Shown: positions 27,801 through 36,680, counted from the stretch's first letter. The stretch is DNA of 64,000 nt from Nocardia brasiliensis (GCF_011801125.1 NZ_CP046171.1:6634001-6698000), one strand, 5' to 3'. A program made the numbers and translations. Notes: a model not told the origin generated them from the sequence alone.

Positions 27801-28579
27801 CCGCGACCACCGGCACCACACCCACCGGCACCGAGCCCGCAGCCCAGCGCCGGGCCGAGCGGATCCGGTTGATCGCCCAACCGGTGCTCGTCGTCCTGCT
27901 CGCCGCGGGCGTGCTGGTGTGGGCCTTCGCCAGAGACCTGACCGCCACCCAGCAGGCGAGCCTGAACACCCGCAACATCGTGACTGCCACCTGGCAGCAC
28001 ATCCTGATCACCGCGACCGTCGTACTGATCGTCGTTGTGGTGGCGGTACCGCTGGGCACCGTGCTCAGCCGCCCTGGATATCGCCGTCTCGCACCGGTTT
28101 TCGTCGGCATCGCGAATATCGGCGCGGCCGCGCCCGCGATCGGCCTTATCGTGCTGTGCTACCTCGCGACCCGCACCACCGGGTTCTGGATCGGGGTCGC
28201 GCCGATCGCGTTCTACTCGCTGCTTCCGGTGCTGCGCAATACGATCCTCGGCTACCAGCAGGTGGATCGCACCCTGATCGACGCCGGGCGCGGGCAGGGC
28301 ATGTCGGCGGCGACAGTGTTGCGCCGCATCGAGTTTCCGCTCGCGGTGCCCTATGTCCTGGCTGGCCTGCGCACCTCACTCGTCCTGGCCGTCGGCACCG
28401 CGACACTGTCGTTCCTGGTCAGCGCAGGCGGTCTCGGCATCCTGATCGATACCGGCTACAAGCTGCGCGACAACGTCACGCTGGTGGTCGGCGCGGTGCT
28501 CGCGGTGGCGCTCGCCCTGCTGGTCGACTGGCTCGGCGCGCTCGCCGAACGGTTCCTCGGACCGAGGGGGCTGAAATGA
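27797..28579 (+). CDS. Osmoprotectant ABC transporter permease, second copy
   Basis: A 260-residue permease of the same family as the first one in the operon, with a longer N-terminus (residues 1-60) and about six helices. The coupling loop reads DAGRGQGMSAATVLRRIEFPLA. It starts in an ATGA overlap with the ATPase and ends in one with the binding-protein gene. The two different permeases presumably form a heterodimer around the ProV dimer, as in OpuC and mycobacterial ProWZ systems. Confidence 0.9.
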   Translation: MTATTGTTPTGTEPAAQRRAERIRLIAQPVLVVLLAAGVLVWAFARDLTATQQASLNTRNIVTATWQHILITATVVLIVVVVAVPLGTVLSRPGYRRLAPVFVGIANIGAAAPAIGLIVLCYLATRTTGFWIGVAPIAFYSLLPVLRNTILGYQQVDRTLIDAGRGQGMSAATVLRRIEFPLAVPYVLAGLRTSLVLAVGTATLSFLVSAGGLGILIDTGYKLRDNVTLVVGAVLAVALALLVDWLGALAERFLGPRGLK

Positions 28580-29550
28580 ACCGGTGCCTGCGAGGTTTGA
28601 CGCTCGCGGCGGGACTGGTGCTGCTCGCGGCGTGCGGACTGGAGTCCGGTGCCGCGGTGCCGCTGCGGGTCGGTCCTGGCAGCATCCGTCCGGTGCCCGA
28701 ACTCGACGGCGTGCGCATCGTCGTCGGTTCCAAGGACTTCACCGAGCAGAACATCCTCGGTTATCTCATCGAGTTCGCGCTGTCCGCGGCGGGCGCCCAG
28801 GTGCGCGACCTGACGAACATCCAGGGCTCCAACAGCCTTCGCGACGCGCAACTGCACGGCCAGATCGACGTGGCCTACGACTACACCGGCACCGGCTGGG
28901 TCAACTATCTCGGCATGGAGCAGCCGATCCCCGACGAGGTCGGTCAGTTCGAGGCCGTGCGCGCCGCCGACCTCGACGCGCACGCCATGGTGTGGACGGC
29001 GATGGCGCCGATGAACAACACCTATGCGCTGGTGACGAGTTCGGCCACCGCGCGCCGGACCGGGGTGCGCACCCTCTCGGACTACGCGAGACTGGTCGAA
29101 ACCGACCCCGACACCGCAGCCACCTGCGTCGGCACCGAATTCAATGTGCGCCAGGACGGTTACCCCGGCATGGCGCGCAAATACAACATCGATGTCGGCA
29201 AGGTGCGCAAGCAGATCGTCCAGGATCCGATCGTCTATCAGGCGGTCGCCGACGCAAAGCAGTGCCGGTTCGGTTCCGTCGCCGCCACCGACGGCCGCAT
29301 TCCGGCGCTGGATCTGGTACTGCTGCAAGATGATCAGGGCTTCTTCCCGAAATACAACGCGGCCGTGGTGATGCGCGAGTCCTTCGCCGCGGCCCACCCG
29401 CAGGTGGCCACCATCCTGGAACCGATCTCGCATCGCCTGACCAACGAGACCATCACCGAACTGAACCGGCAGGTCGATGTCGACGGCCGGGAACCCGCCG
29501 ACGTGGCGCGCGATTGGCTGGTCGCCGCGGGCTTCGTCACCGCCCGCTGA
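28576..29550 (+). CDS. proX: Osmoprotectant ABC transporter substrate-binding lipoprotein
   Basis: A 324-residue lipoprotein: signal helix LTLAAGLVLLAAC with lipobox Cys near residue 20, then an OpuAC/ProX-type binding domain. Conserved pieces are VVGSKDFTEQNILGYLIE, IDVAYDYTGTGWVNYL and the hinge region around YPGMARKYNI. Aromatic residues that cage quaternary amines in this family fit the Tyr/Trp content of the AYDYTGTGW loop. It is last in the operon and starts in an ATGA overlap with the second permease; a strong bidirectional hairpin follows. Confidence 0.92.
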   Translation: MNRCLRGLTLAAGLVLLAACGLESGAAVPLRVGPGSIRPVPELDGVRIVVGSKDFTEQNILGYLIEFALSAAGAQVRDLTNIQGSNSLRDAQLHGQIDVAYDYTGTGWVNYLGMEQPIPDEVGQFEAVRAADLDAHAMVWTAMAPMNNTYALVTSSATARRTGVRTLSDYARLVETDPDTAATCVGTEFNVRQDGYPGMARKYNIDVGKVRKQIVQDPIVYQAVADAKQCRFGSVAATDGRIPALDLVLLQDDQGFFPKYNAAVVMRESFAAAHPQVATILEPISHRLTNETITELNRQVDVDGREPADVARDWLVAAGFVTAR

Positions 29551-29574
29551 GCCGAACCGGCTGTGCCACACGCA

Positions 29575-29628
29575 CTTTGCTGTCCCGCCCGCGGAATCGT
29601 CCTCGGTTCCACGTGCGGGACAGCAAAG
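29575..29628. terminator. Bidirectional 14-bp hairpin between proX and the DinB-family gene
   Basis: CTTTGCTGTCCCGC (29575-29588) is exactly complementary to GCGGGACAGCAAAG (29615-29628), with an inner GGAA/TTCC stem. It sits between two converging genes, 24 bases after the proX stop, and ends in AAAG/CTTT on both strands. Confidence 0.75.
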
Positions 29629-29647
29629 GGCGGCCTGCGCGGCGGCA

Positions 29648-30295
29648 TCAGATCCGCGGGTCGCGTCCGAGGTAGCGCAGCAGGGCGGCGACCTCGGTGT
29701 CGTCCGGCTTGCCGTCGACGATGGCGGCGTAGGCGCCCCACTGCCGCAGCGGCTCCACGATCTCGGCCTCCTGGCCGCTGCCCGGCGCGGGGTGCAGCGC
29801 GCGGGCCGCGGTGAGCAGGCGGCCTGCCAGTTCGTCGGTGAGCGGCGAGGGCTGACCGGTGGCGACCGCGATATCCCAGGCGTGCACGGCGGCGTCCAGC
29901 GCGCACATCACCGCGGCCACCGGGGTGGCGAGCGCGCCGTGCGGCAGCGGGGTCGGCACGGTGTCGGTGCCGTCGGCGACGGTCGCCCAGGCGGTGGCGG
30001 TCTGCTCGATCGCGGTGTCCACCAGCTCCTGCGCGGGGCCATCGATGCTGCCGGACGGCTCGAAGGGGTTGTAGGACGGGCCGGTGCCGATGCCGAGGAA
30101 CTGCGCGAAGGCCAGCTGATCGCCCGCGGCGTGCTGCACCACCTGGGTCACGTTCCATTCCGAGCACGGGGTCGGCAGCTGCCACTGGTCGTCGCGGACG
30201 CCGGCGACCACGGTTGCCAGGGCGCGGTAGGAGTCGGTGAGCACGGCGCGCCAGACGGGGCTGAGGGTCGCGGCGGCGGTGTTGGTGGCGTTCAT
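29648..30295 (-). CDS. TIGR03086-type DinB / mycothiol-dependent isomerase-fold protein
   Basis: A 215-residue protein of the mycothiol maleylpyruvate isomerase N-terminal (DinB four-helix) family. Motifs are WQLPTPCSEWNVTQVVQHAAGD (metal-binding His in VVQHAAGD near residue 55), and AAVHAWDIAVATG near 142 with the other His. Such proteins bind a divalent metal and are suspected mycothiol S-transferases, which fits an organism with mycothiol. ATG 30295 follows AAAGG and is preferred to a longer frame. It is divergent from the WYL regulator, which probably controls it. Confidence 0.85.
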   Translation of the reverse strand: MNATNTAAATLSPVWRAVLTDSYRALATVVAGVRDDQWQLPTPCSEWNVTQVVQHAAGDQLAFAQFLGIGTGPSYNPFEPSGSIDGPAQELVDTAIEQTATAWATVADGTDTVPTPLPHGALATPVAAVMCALDAAVHAWDIAVATGQPSPLTDELAGRLLTAARALHPAPGSGQEAEIVEPLRQWGAYAAIVDGKPDDTEVAALLRYLGRDPRI

Positions 30296-30348
30296 GTCGG
30301 AGCCTTTCGAGTGGGTGTTTCTTGCTGCTGACATGAGCCTATGCCGCA

Positions 30349-30371
30349 ATTAGGCTAATATCGTTCCTAAT
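30349..30371. promoter_or_regulatory. Inverted repeat in the DinB/WYL divergent promoter
   Basis: ATTAGG (30349-30354) and CCTAAT (30366-30371) are exact six-base arms around an 11-base AT-rich centre. It lies 18-40 bases upstream of the WYL gene and is a plausible operator or promoter element for both genes. Confidence 0.45.
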
Positions 30372-30388
30372 ATGTCGACGAGGAAAAT

Positions 30389-31354
30389 GTGATGCCGACC
30401 ACAGTGCGGGTGCTGCGTTTGCTGGCCCTTCTCCAAGATCGCGCGCACACCGGGCGGGAGCTGGCCGAGCGGCTCGGCATCACCGACCGCACGCTGCGCC
30501 ACGACATCCAGCGGCTGCGCGAACTGGGCTATCCGGTGCAGGCGCAGCGCGGATCGGTCGGCGGCTACCGGCTCGGGCGCGGCACCACGATGCCGCCGCT
30601 GCTGCTCGACGACGACGAGGCGGTGGCCGTCGCGGTGGCGGTCGGTCTCGCCGAGGACGGCGCCACCGGCATCGCCGACATCGGCGACCACGTCACGCGG
30701 GCACTCGCCAAGCTGGACCAGATTCTGCCGAAACGCTTGCAGCGCAAGGTGACCGCACTGCGCGAGGCCACCGCGATCGGCCCGGCCACCACCGGCTCAC
30801 GCGAGCCGGACGCGCCGGTCCCCGCCGCGGTGCTGACCACCCTGGCCGGCGCGATCCGCGACGGCGCCACCGTCTACGTCGAACAGGACGAGCGGTCCAC
30901 CGAGATCGAGCCCTATCGGCTGATCAACTGGCAGCGCCGCTGGTATCTGGTCGCCTACCTGCTCGAAACCCATTCCTGGAGCGCGATTCCCGTCGCCGGG
31001 GTGCGGCGCGCGAGCGCGGGCAGCCGCCGCTTCGCGGCCCGCACGCTGCCCGAGGACGACCTGGTCGCGTTCGTCATGCGGCATATCGCGACCACCGGAT
31101 GGAAGGTGCAGGCCCGCGTCACGGTGCTCGCCTCCGCCGAAACCGTGATCGCCAGAATCAATCCCGCGGTCGGCGTGGTCGAGGCCGTCGACGCCGACAC
31201 CTGCGTGCTGCGCACCGGCGCCGACGCACTGGAGACCATCGCCATCTATCTCAGTATGCTGATGATGGACTTTCGCGTCGAGGACCCGCCGGAGCTGGTC
31301 GCCCACATCCGCACCCTGGCCCGGCGCTACACCGCGGCCGTGCCGCCGGACTGA
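30389..31354 (+). CDS. WYL domain transcriptional regulator (HTH_11)
   Basis: A 321-residue regulator. Residues 5-60 form a winged helix-turn-helix (ELAERLGITDRTLRHDIQRL), followed by the typical SVGGYRL wing. A WYL domain lies in the middle (VEQDERSTEIEPYRLINWQ then RWYLVAYLLE near residues 165-195), and a WCX-like C-terminal region follows. WYL regulators bind nucleotide or small-molecule ligands. Start is GTG 30389 or ATG 30392. It is divergent from the DinB-family gene and probably regulates it. A perfect 13-bp hairpin follows the stop. Confidence 0.9.
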   Translation: MMPTTVRVLRLLALLQDRAHTGRELAERLGITDRTLRHDIQRLRELGYPVQAQRGSVGGYRLGRGTTMPPLLLDDDEAVAVAVAVGLAEDGATGIADIGDHVTRALAKLDQILPKRLQRKVTALREATAIGPATTGSREPDAPVPAAVLTTLAGAIRDGATVYVEQDERSTEIEPYRLINWQRRWYLVAYLLETHSWSAIPVAGVRRASAGSRRFAARTLPEDDLVAFVMRHIATTGWKVQARVTVLASAETVIARINPAVGVVEAVDADTCVLRTGADALETIAIYLSMLMMDFRVEDPPELVAHIRTLARRYTAAVPPD

Positions 31355-31362
31355 GACGCGAA

Positions 31363-31392
31363 GGGCCGATCCGGACGAATCCGGATCGGCCC
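31363..31392. terminator. Bidirectional 13-bp hairpin between WYL and MFS genes
   Basis: GGGCCGATCCGGA (31363-31375) is exactly complementary to TCCGGATCGGCCC (31380-31392) over a four-base CGAA loop. It lies between two convergent stops, nine bases from one and sixteen from the other. There is no U-tract. Confidence 0.75.
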
Positions 31393-31407
31393 CAGCGCGA
31401 TTCGAGG

Positions 31408-32865
31408 TCAGGCGTGGCCGACCGTGCTGGCCGCGTCGGCCGCGCGGCGCATCGGGATCAGCGCGGTGAGCACGATGGCCACGATGGCCGCCGCGGTCGC
31501 GATGAGGAAGGTGGTGTGGAAGCCGTCGCGCGAGGGCAGCACGTGCGGGCCGAGCTGCATGGTCATGTGCGCCAGCACCACGCTCATCACGGCGGAGGAG
31601 GTGGACGTGCCGACCGAGCGCATCAGCGAGTTGAGGCCGTTGGCCGCCGCGGTCTCGGTGATCGGCACCGCGCCCATGATCAGCGCGGGCATCGCGGCGT
31701 AGGCCAGGCCGACACCCGCCGCGACGATCATCGAGGCGACCATGATCTCCCAGACGCTGTTCATCAGCACCACCGCGCACAGGTAGCCCGCCGCGATCAC
31801 GGCCGCGCCCAGCGCGAGGGTGACCTTCGGACCGCGCGCGGCCGACAGCCGCGCCGACACCGGCGAGAGCAGCATCATCACGAATCCGGTCGGCGCCAAC
31901 GCCAATCCGGCGTTGACCATGGACAGACCGAAGCCGTAGCCGGTCTGCTCCGGCGCCATCAGCAGCTGCGGGAAGGTCAGCGACATGCCGTAGAGCGCGA
32001 AGCCGACCGCGATCGAGGCCATGTTGGTGAACAGCACGCGGGGCCGGGCCGAGACCCGCAGATCGACCAGCGGCGAACCCTGCCGCAGCTCGTACGCGCC
32101 CCAGCCGAGGAACACCACCACCGACACCGCGAACAGGATCAGCGTCGGCGCGCTCGCCCAGCCCCAGTCCGCACCCTTGGTGATCGGAATGAGCAAGGCC
32201 AGCAACGCGATCGACAGACCGAGCGCGCCGCCGAAATCGAACTTGGCCGGTGTGCGCACCGGGGACTCCGGCACGAAGACGAAAACCAGCGCGGCACAGA
32301 GGACACCGAGTCCCGCCGCGGTCCAGAACAGCATGTGCCAGTCGGCGTTCTGCGCGATGGCCGCGGCAAGCGGCAGACCGAGCGCGCCGCCGACACCGAG
32401 GGTCGCGCTCATGATCGCCATGGCCGAACCGACCTTCTCGGCGGGCAGTTCGTCACGCATGATGCTGATGCCGAGCGGGATCGCGCCGACCGCGGCGCCC
32501 TGCAGCGAGCGTCCGACGATCTCGGGGATCAGCGAGGAGAACGTCGCGCACACGACCGAACCCGCGACCAGCAACAGCAGGTTGGCGAACAGCACGCGAC
32601 GCTTGCCGAACATGTCGCCGAGCCTGCCGCTGATCGGCGTCGCCACCGCACCGGCGAGCAGCGTCGCGGTGACCACCCAGGAGGCGTTCGCGGCCGAGGT
32701 GTCCAGCAACGTGGGCAACGACGGGATGATCGGAATGACCAGCGTCTGCATGAGCGAGACGACGACACCGACCATGCCGAGGGTTGCGATCAGCACGGCC
32801 GGCGCCGGACGCCGTCGGTCGTCGGTATCGGAGACGGTCGAGGACGCGTCGGCAGCAACACTCAC
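31408..32865 (-). CDS. MFS drug-efflux-type transporter (DHA2/EmrB-QacA, 14 helices)
   Basis: A 485-residue proton-driven exporter candidate. The first loop holds GRLGDMFGKRRVLF (MFS motif A), and the motif C-type repeat GVGGALGLPLAAAIAQ is in the fifth helix, as in drug/H+ antiporters. Hydrophobicity gives about fourteen helices. The start is GTG 32865; the extra upstream Cys-rich frame would run over the operator. It is divergent from a MarR gene, with a 33-bp near-palindrome between them, so repression relieved by a toxic ligand is the likely control. Confidence 0.88.
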   Translation of the reverse strand: MSVAADASSTVSDTDDRRRPAPAVLIATLGMVGVVVSLMQTLVIPIIPSLPTLLDTSAANASWVVTATLLAGAVATPISGRLGDMFGKRRVLFANLLLLVAGSVVCATFSSLIPEIVGRSLQGAAVGAIPLGISIMRDELPAEKVGSAMAIMSATLGVGGALGLPLAAAIAQNADWHMLFWTAAGLGVLCAALVFVFVPESPVRTPAKFDFGGALGLSIALLALLIPITKGADWGWASAPTLILFAVSVVVFLGWGAYELRQGSPLVDLRVSARPRVLFTNMASIAVGFALYGMSLTFPQLLMAPEQTGYGFGLSMVNAGLALAPTGFVMMLLSPVSARLSAARGPKVTLALGAAVIAAGYLCAVVLMNSVWEIMVASMIVAAGVGLAYAAMPALIMGAVPITETAAANGLNSLMRSVGTSTSSAVMSVVLAHMTMQLGPHVLPSRDGFHTTFLIATAAAIVAIVLTALIPMRRAADAASTVGHA

Positions 32866-32868
32866 GAA

Positions 32869-32901
32869 TGTGCACGCTACACACGATGTGTATCGTGCAC
32901 A
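32869..32901. promoter_or_regulatory. 33-bp near-perfect palindrome between MFS and MarR genes (probable MarR operator)
   Basis: TGTGCACG-C-TACACA is mirrored by TGTGTA-T-CGTGCACA around a CGA centre, with one mismatched pair. It directly abuts the MFS start codon and lies 38 bases upstream of the MarR gene. A second half-site pair, CACAC (32921-32925) and GTGTG (32932-32936), lies next to the MarR start. Confidence 0.7.
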
Positions 32902-32939
32902 ATTTGATATCGGCGTGACGCACACGACATAGTGTGGCC

Positions 32940-33422
32940 ATGTCCGATTCCGGTCCGGCCGCCGACGCCGCGCTCCCCCGCCTGGTCTACGAGCTGACTC
33001 TGCTCGCCCGGCACTTTCCCGCGTCGCTGCTGCGCAGACCGGGCTTCCAGCTCGACCGCTCCGCCTTCCTGATCCTGACCAGGCTCGAACACGACACCCC
33101 GCTGAGCCTGCGCGAGCTGTCCGAGGCCTTCCAGCTCGACATCTCCACGATCAACCGCCAGGTCGCCGCGATGCTCAAGCAGGGTCTCGTCGACCGCGTG
33201 CCCGATCCGGCAGGCGGTATCGCCCGCAAGATCCAAGCCAGCGCCAAGGGACTGGAGGCGCTGGCCTCCGACCGCATGCAGAGCCACGACGGCATCGGCG
33301 CCGTGGTCGCCGACTGGCCCGGCGCCGACATCGAACAGCTGGGCACGCTGATCGCCCGCTTCAACCACTCGGTCGAACACCTCGAGGACAACCCGTGGCC
33401 CCGTCCGCCCGAGGTCCGCTGA
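32940..33422 (+). CDS. MarR family transcriptional regulator
   Basis: A 160-residue winged-helix regulator. The DNA-binding region is LSLRELSEAFQLDISTINRQ near residues 55-75 with the wing at VDRVPDPAGGIARKIQ. N- and C-terminal helices supply the dimer interface. ATG 32940 is preferred over GTG 32934. It is divergent from the MFS exporter and is the obvious candidate for binding the palindrome between them, switching both genes in response to a small molecule. Confidence 0.92.
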   Translation: MSDSGPAADAALPRLVYELTLLARHFPASLLRRPGFQLDRSAFLILTRLEHDTPLSLRELSEAFQLDISTINRQVAAMLKQGLVDRVPDPAGGIARKIQASAKGLEALASDRMQSHDGIGAVVADWPGADIEQLGTLIARFNHSVEHLEDNPWPRPPEVR

Positions 33423-33704
33423 TCCACCGCCGGCGGCTGACCATGAGCGTCGCCGGCGGACGAGCGCGCCGCGCGGCGGGGTGTCGACCCACTCGCCGAG
33501 CCTGCGGGATGCGCCGCGGACCCGGCGCGGACGAGCGGTCCGGCCCGGTGCGGTCGACCGGCCGAGTCCTGCCGCGACCGGCCGTGCGAGCCGGTGCGCG
33601 GATGCGTCGAGGCGAGACGCGCACCTGTGCAACGTGATCCGTGGAACCGTGGGTCGGGCGTCCGGTACGCCGCTAGGCTCGGCGGCTGGGTCGGGCTCGA
33701 CAAC
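33423..33704. other. Gene-free stretch after the MarR gene
   Basis: About 280 bases of GC-rich sequence with only short Arg-rich shadow frames. No hairpin, RNA or promoter was recognised with confidence. Confidence 0.35.
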
Positions 33705-33716
33705 GGAGGCGATTCG

Positions 33717-34034
33717 ATTCCTACAAAACAACCCGCATGGTGGGACCACTATCTGGTGGCCTTACTCGGGCTCGTGCTCGCGGCCGGACTCACCTTCGCC
33801 GCGATCGCCGCGGCCGCGGGCGGCGCCTATCCGCTGGCGATTGCCCTGGCGGTGCTGGCGGTCCCCTTCGCGATTCCCACCGTGGTGCAGGTGCTCGGCG
33901 AGCTGCTGATCTACCTGATGATTCCCGCCGCAGCGGTCGGCTTCGTCCTGTTCCTTCCGGTGCTGGCCGTAAGCCCCGGCGCCAGAGCCTGGGTACGGCT
34001 GCGGTGGCGCAGATACCGCGCACACCAGCTCTGA
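33717..34034 (+). CDS. Small membrane protein, possibly initiating at ATT
   Basis: A roughly 105-residue membrane protein, PTKQPAWWDHYLVALLG at its N-terminus, then three hydrophobic segments and a basic tail (RLRWRRYRAHQL). No family recognised. No ATG, GTG or TTG lies sensibly close to the hydrophobic part: the nearest in-frame ATG is at 33594, giving an odd Arg-rich leader. By contrast GGAGG at 33705-33709 stands seven bases before an ATT at 33717. ATT initiates a few bacterial genes (infC), so this is a candidate non-canonical start; otherwise the protein is 146 residues. Confidence 0.55.
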   Translation: MPTKQPAWWDHYLVALLGLVLAAGLTFAAIAAAAGGAYPLAIALAVLAVPFAIPTVVQVLGELLIYLMIPAAAVGFVLFLPVLAVSPGARAWVRLRWRRYRAHQL

Positions 34035-34140
34035 CCTGCCCGGACACGCTCGGACGAAGATCACATAGACCGATTCCGCACCGTCCGTAGAGTTGGCGGA
34101 TACGAGCTTTTGCCACGTAACCGAGGGACGGAGGCCGCAG

Positions 34141-36009
34141 GTGAGCGGTGGCAGCTGGGATCCGCGCGGAATCGCCTGGTGGCTCCCCGGGCTCGCCGTA
34201 TTGCTCGCCGGGGTGTTGCTGTATTCACCGTTCGGGGTCTCCTTGGTGGCGGGACGCGTGGTCGTCGCCGGTGCCATGGTGGCCGTGAGCGCGTCGGCGG
34301 CGGCACGGTGGTGGTGGACGCGGCGCGGCACGGTGGAACCGGAAACCAGCACGCTGACACCGGTGCGCAAGCACGACCCGCAGGCGCGGGCGCAGGCCCG
34401 CCGCCTCGCGCGCCGCGGCCATGCGCTGGCGGCCGAAGCCCTACTGGCCGCGGGTTTCGCCGCGCTCGGCGCCGCAGCGCTGACCATGCCGGTAACACTG
34501 GCTTTCGTATGGACCGGTGCCTTCTTCCTCGTAATCGGCGGTTGCGGCCTGGCCGCGCGGGCAGAACGCGACGAGGTGCTCGTCGCCTCCACCGCGCTGG
34601 CCGGCTGGCAGCTGTTCGCCGGGCTGGTTCTCACGACGCTGCCCTATCGCACCGGCCTCGATTTCACCGCGTGGACGATCGGTGCGCTGCTGGTCACCGG
34701 TGCCGCGATGGTGCTGCGCGGAGCCCGGCTCAGCGCCCCGCTGCCACGGGCGAGCGCCATGCGCTGGTGGCGTCCGGTGGCGCTCGGCGTGCACATCATC
34801 GTGCTCGCGGGTGCACTCGGCTGGTACGGCACGATCGTCACCCAGGCCGTGCGACAGCGCGACGAGCAGGGCCGCCTGGCCGCGTTCTACGAAGTGCCAC
34901 AAGGACTTTCCCCCGCCGCCCCCGGCACGGTGATCCGTTCGGCACCGCTGTCGCTGCCCGGCGTGCACGGCCATGGCCGGCGCATTCTGTACTGGTCGCA
35001 GGACGGTCAGGGCCGACCGACGGTCTCCTCCGGCGTGGTCATCGCGCCGCTCGGCGACGCCACGAATCGGCCCATCCTCAACTACACCCACGGCACCGTC
35101 AGCCTCGGCGCCGACTGCGCGCCGAGCAGACAGTCCGACTTCGCCGCGACCATGCGGCCGTGGCTCGACGGTGCGCTCGACCGCGGCTGGGTGGTCGCGG
35201 CCAGCGACTACGCGGGCGCGGCTGGCACCGGCGACGGCGAGCACTACCTGGTCACCGCCGACCAGGGGCGCGACGCGGTGAACGCCGCCCGCGCCGCGCG
35301 CAACCTGCCGGGTACCGGCGCGGGCACCGACATGGTCATCTACGGCGTCTCGCAGGGCGGTCTCATCTCGCTGGCCGCCGCCGCGCTGACTCCCGGCTAC
35401 GCGCCCGAGTTGCACCTGGTCGCCGACGCCGCGAACGCCGCGGCCTCCGATATCGCGGGCATTCTGCGGGCGCGCCCGCCGCAGCTGGTCAACGGCTGGG
35501 CCGTCGTTCCCTTCCTCACCACGCAGTTCCCGAAGGTGTACCCGAACCTCGACCCCACCGCGCTGCTGACGCCGCAGGCCGCACTGCGCAATCGCGAGAT
35601 CGCCGCAGCCGGTTGCGCCGCAACACCTTTCAGCGCTCTACTGCCCCGGCTCACCGCACTCCCCGGCATGGGCGAATATTTCAAGGGCGACCCGCTGGCC
35701 GACCCGGCCTGGCGACGAGCCTTCGAGGAGAACCGCGCGCCGGACATGCCGCCCGGCATTCCGGTCTATCTGGCGCACGGCCTCGACGACGAGCTGGTCC
35801 CGCCGAAATTCACCGCGGCCCTAGCCCAGCGCTATTGCGCCGCGGGCACCGACGTCACCACGCAGTGGAACCCGGGCGTCGGCCACGACAACGAGAACGA
35901 GCAGGCCGTCGCGCCGAAGGTGCTCGAGTGGTTCACCGCGCGCCTCGCGGGCCAATCCCCACCCGGCACCTGCGGCCTGCCACTGCCTGCGAGCCTGACC
36001 GAGCACTGA
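34141..36009 (+). CDS. Lipase-family alpha/beta hydrolase fused to an N-terminal membrane domain
   Basis: A 622-residue protein. The first 240 residues hold about six membrane helices resembling DUF308/HdeD-type membrane proteins, then one more helix (VHIIVLAGALGWYGTIV) leads into a secretory-lipase-like catalytic domain. The nucleophile is in YGVSQGGLIS (GxSxG, near residue 403), the Asp in HGLDDELVPP and the His in GVGHDNENEQ, so the triad is complete. The catalytic domain probably faces outside. GTG 34141 has GGAGG upstream. Lipase-family members without a membrane domain are the norm, so the fusion is notable. It converges with a flavin reductase gene ten bases on. Confidence 0.8.
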   Translation: MSGGSWDPRGIAWWLPGLAVLLAGVLLYSPFGVSLVAGRVVVAGAMVAVSASAAARWWWTRRGTVEPETSTLTPVRKHDPQARAQARRLARRGHALAAEALLAAGFAALGAAALTMPVTLAFVWTGAFFLVIGGCGLAARAERDEVLVASTALAGWQLFAGLVLTTLPYRTGLDFTAWTIGALLVTGAAMVLRGARLSAPLPRASAMRWWRPVALGVHIIVLAGALGWYGTIVTQAVRQRDEQGRLAAFYEVPQGLSPAAPGTVIRSAPLSLPGVHGHGRRILYWSQDGQGRPTVSSGVVIAPLGDATNRPILNYTHGTVSLGADCAPSRQSDFAATMRPWLDGALDRGWVVAASDYAGAAGTGDGEHYLVTADQGRDAVNAARAARNLPGTGAGTDMVIYGVSQGGLISLAAAALTPGYAPELHLVADAANAAASDIAGILRARPPQLVNGWAVVPFLTTQFPKVYPNLDPTALLTPQAALRNREIAAAGCAATPFSALLPRLTALPGMGEYFKGDPLADPAWRRAFEENRAPDMPPGIPVYLAHGLDDELVPPKFTAALAQRYCAAGTDVTTQWNPGVGHDNENEQAVAPKVLEWFTARLAGQSPPGTCGLPLPASLTEH

Positions 36010-36019
36010 CCGCCCCGAG

Positions 36020-36604
36020 TCAAGCGACGTAGGGCCGTTCGGCCCGCGCCTCCCGCAAAGCCGTTCCCCACCAAACGATTTGGTCGAGTAGCTGGTCGGC
36101 GGCCCGGCGCGGCGCTTGCGGGTCCACCAATTCCCCGCTCGCATCGAAGAGCTGGGCGGCGCCGTGGAAGCTCACCGTGTCCCGCACCGTGACCGCGTGC
36201 AGCTCGGCGAAGACGTGCCGCAGGTGTTCCACCGCGCGCAGGCCGCCGGAAACGCCACCGTAGGACACGAATCCGACCGGCTTGGCCCGCCACTCGGTGA
36301 AGTGCCAGTCGATCGCGTTCTTCAGCGCCGCCGGATAGCTGTGGTTGTACTCCGGCGTGACGATGACGAACGCGTCCGCCGCGGCCAGCCGGTCGCCGAC
36401 GGACCGAAGTGCCCGCGCGTCATCGAGTTCGGGCTCGTTCGTCAGGTGCGCGGGCAGCCGGTCCTGCGCCAGATCGATGACCTCGACCGCGATGTCGGCG
36501 CGCTGTTCGGCGCACCGCGCGAACCAGGTGGCCACCGTCGGGCCGAACCGCCCCGCCCGCGTGCTGCCCACGATCACTGCCAGTCGAACCGGATTCTTCG
36601 CCAT
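36020..36604 (-). CDS. NADPH-dependent FMN reductase family protein
   Basis: A 194-residue flavodoxin-fold oxidoreductase. The phosphate-binding loop is VIVGSTRAGRFGPTVATWF at the N-terminus and the isoalloxazine loop is VTPEYNHSYPAALKNAIDW near residues 83-101, with FVSYGGVSGG near 115. It reduces FMN or quinones and other electrophiles with NAD(P)H. ATG 36604 is preferred to GTG 36607. It converges with the lipase-like gene; the next gene on the same strand lies upstream, 76 bases away. Confidence 0.9.
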   Translation of the reverse strand: MAKNPVRLAVIVGSTRAGRFGPTVATWFARCAEQRADIAVEVIDLAQDRLPAHLTNEPELDDARALRSVGDRLAAADAFVIVTPEYNHSYPAALKNAIDWHFTEWRAKPVGFVSYGGVSGGLRAVEHLRHVFAELHAVTVRDTVSFHGAAQLFDASGELVDPQAPRRAADQLLDQIVWWGTALREARAERPYVA

Positions 36605-36680
36605 CACAATTCCTTTCGAGATACTTGATGCCGACGGATAGCCTCAAACATCAACAAAGGTTGAAGTCAAGCTCGGCCGG

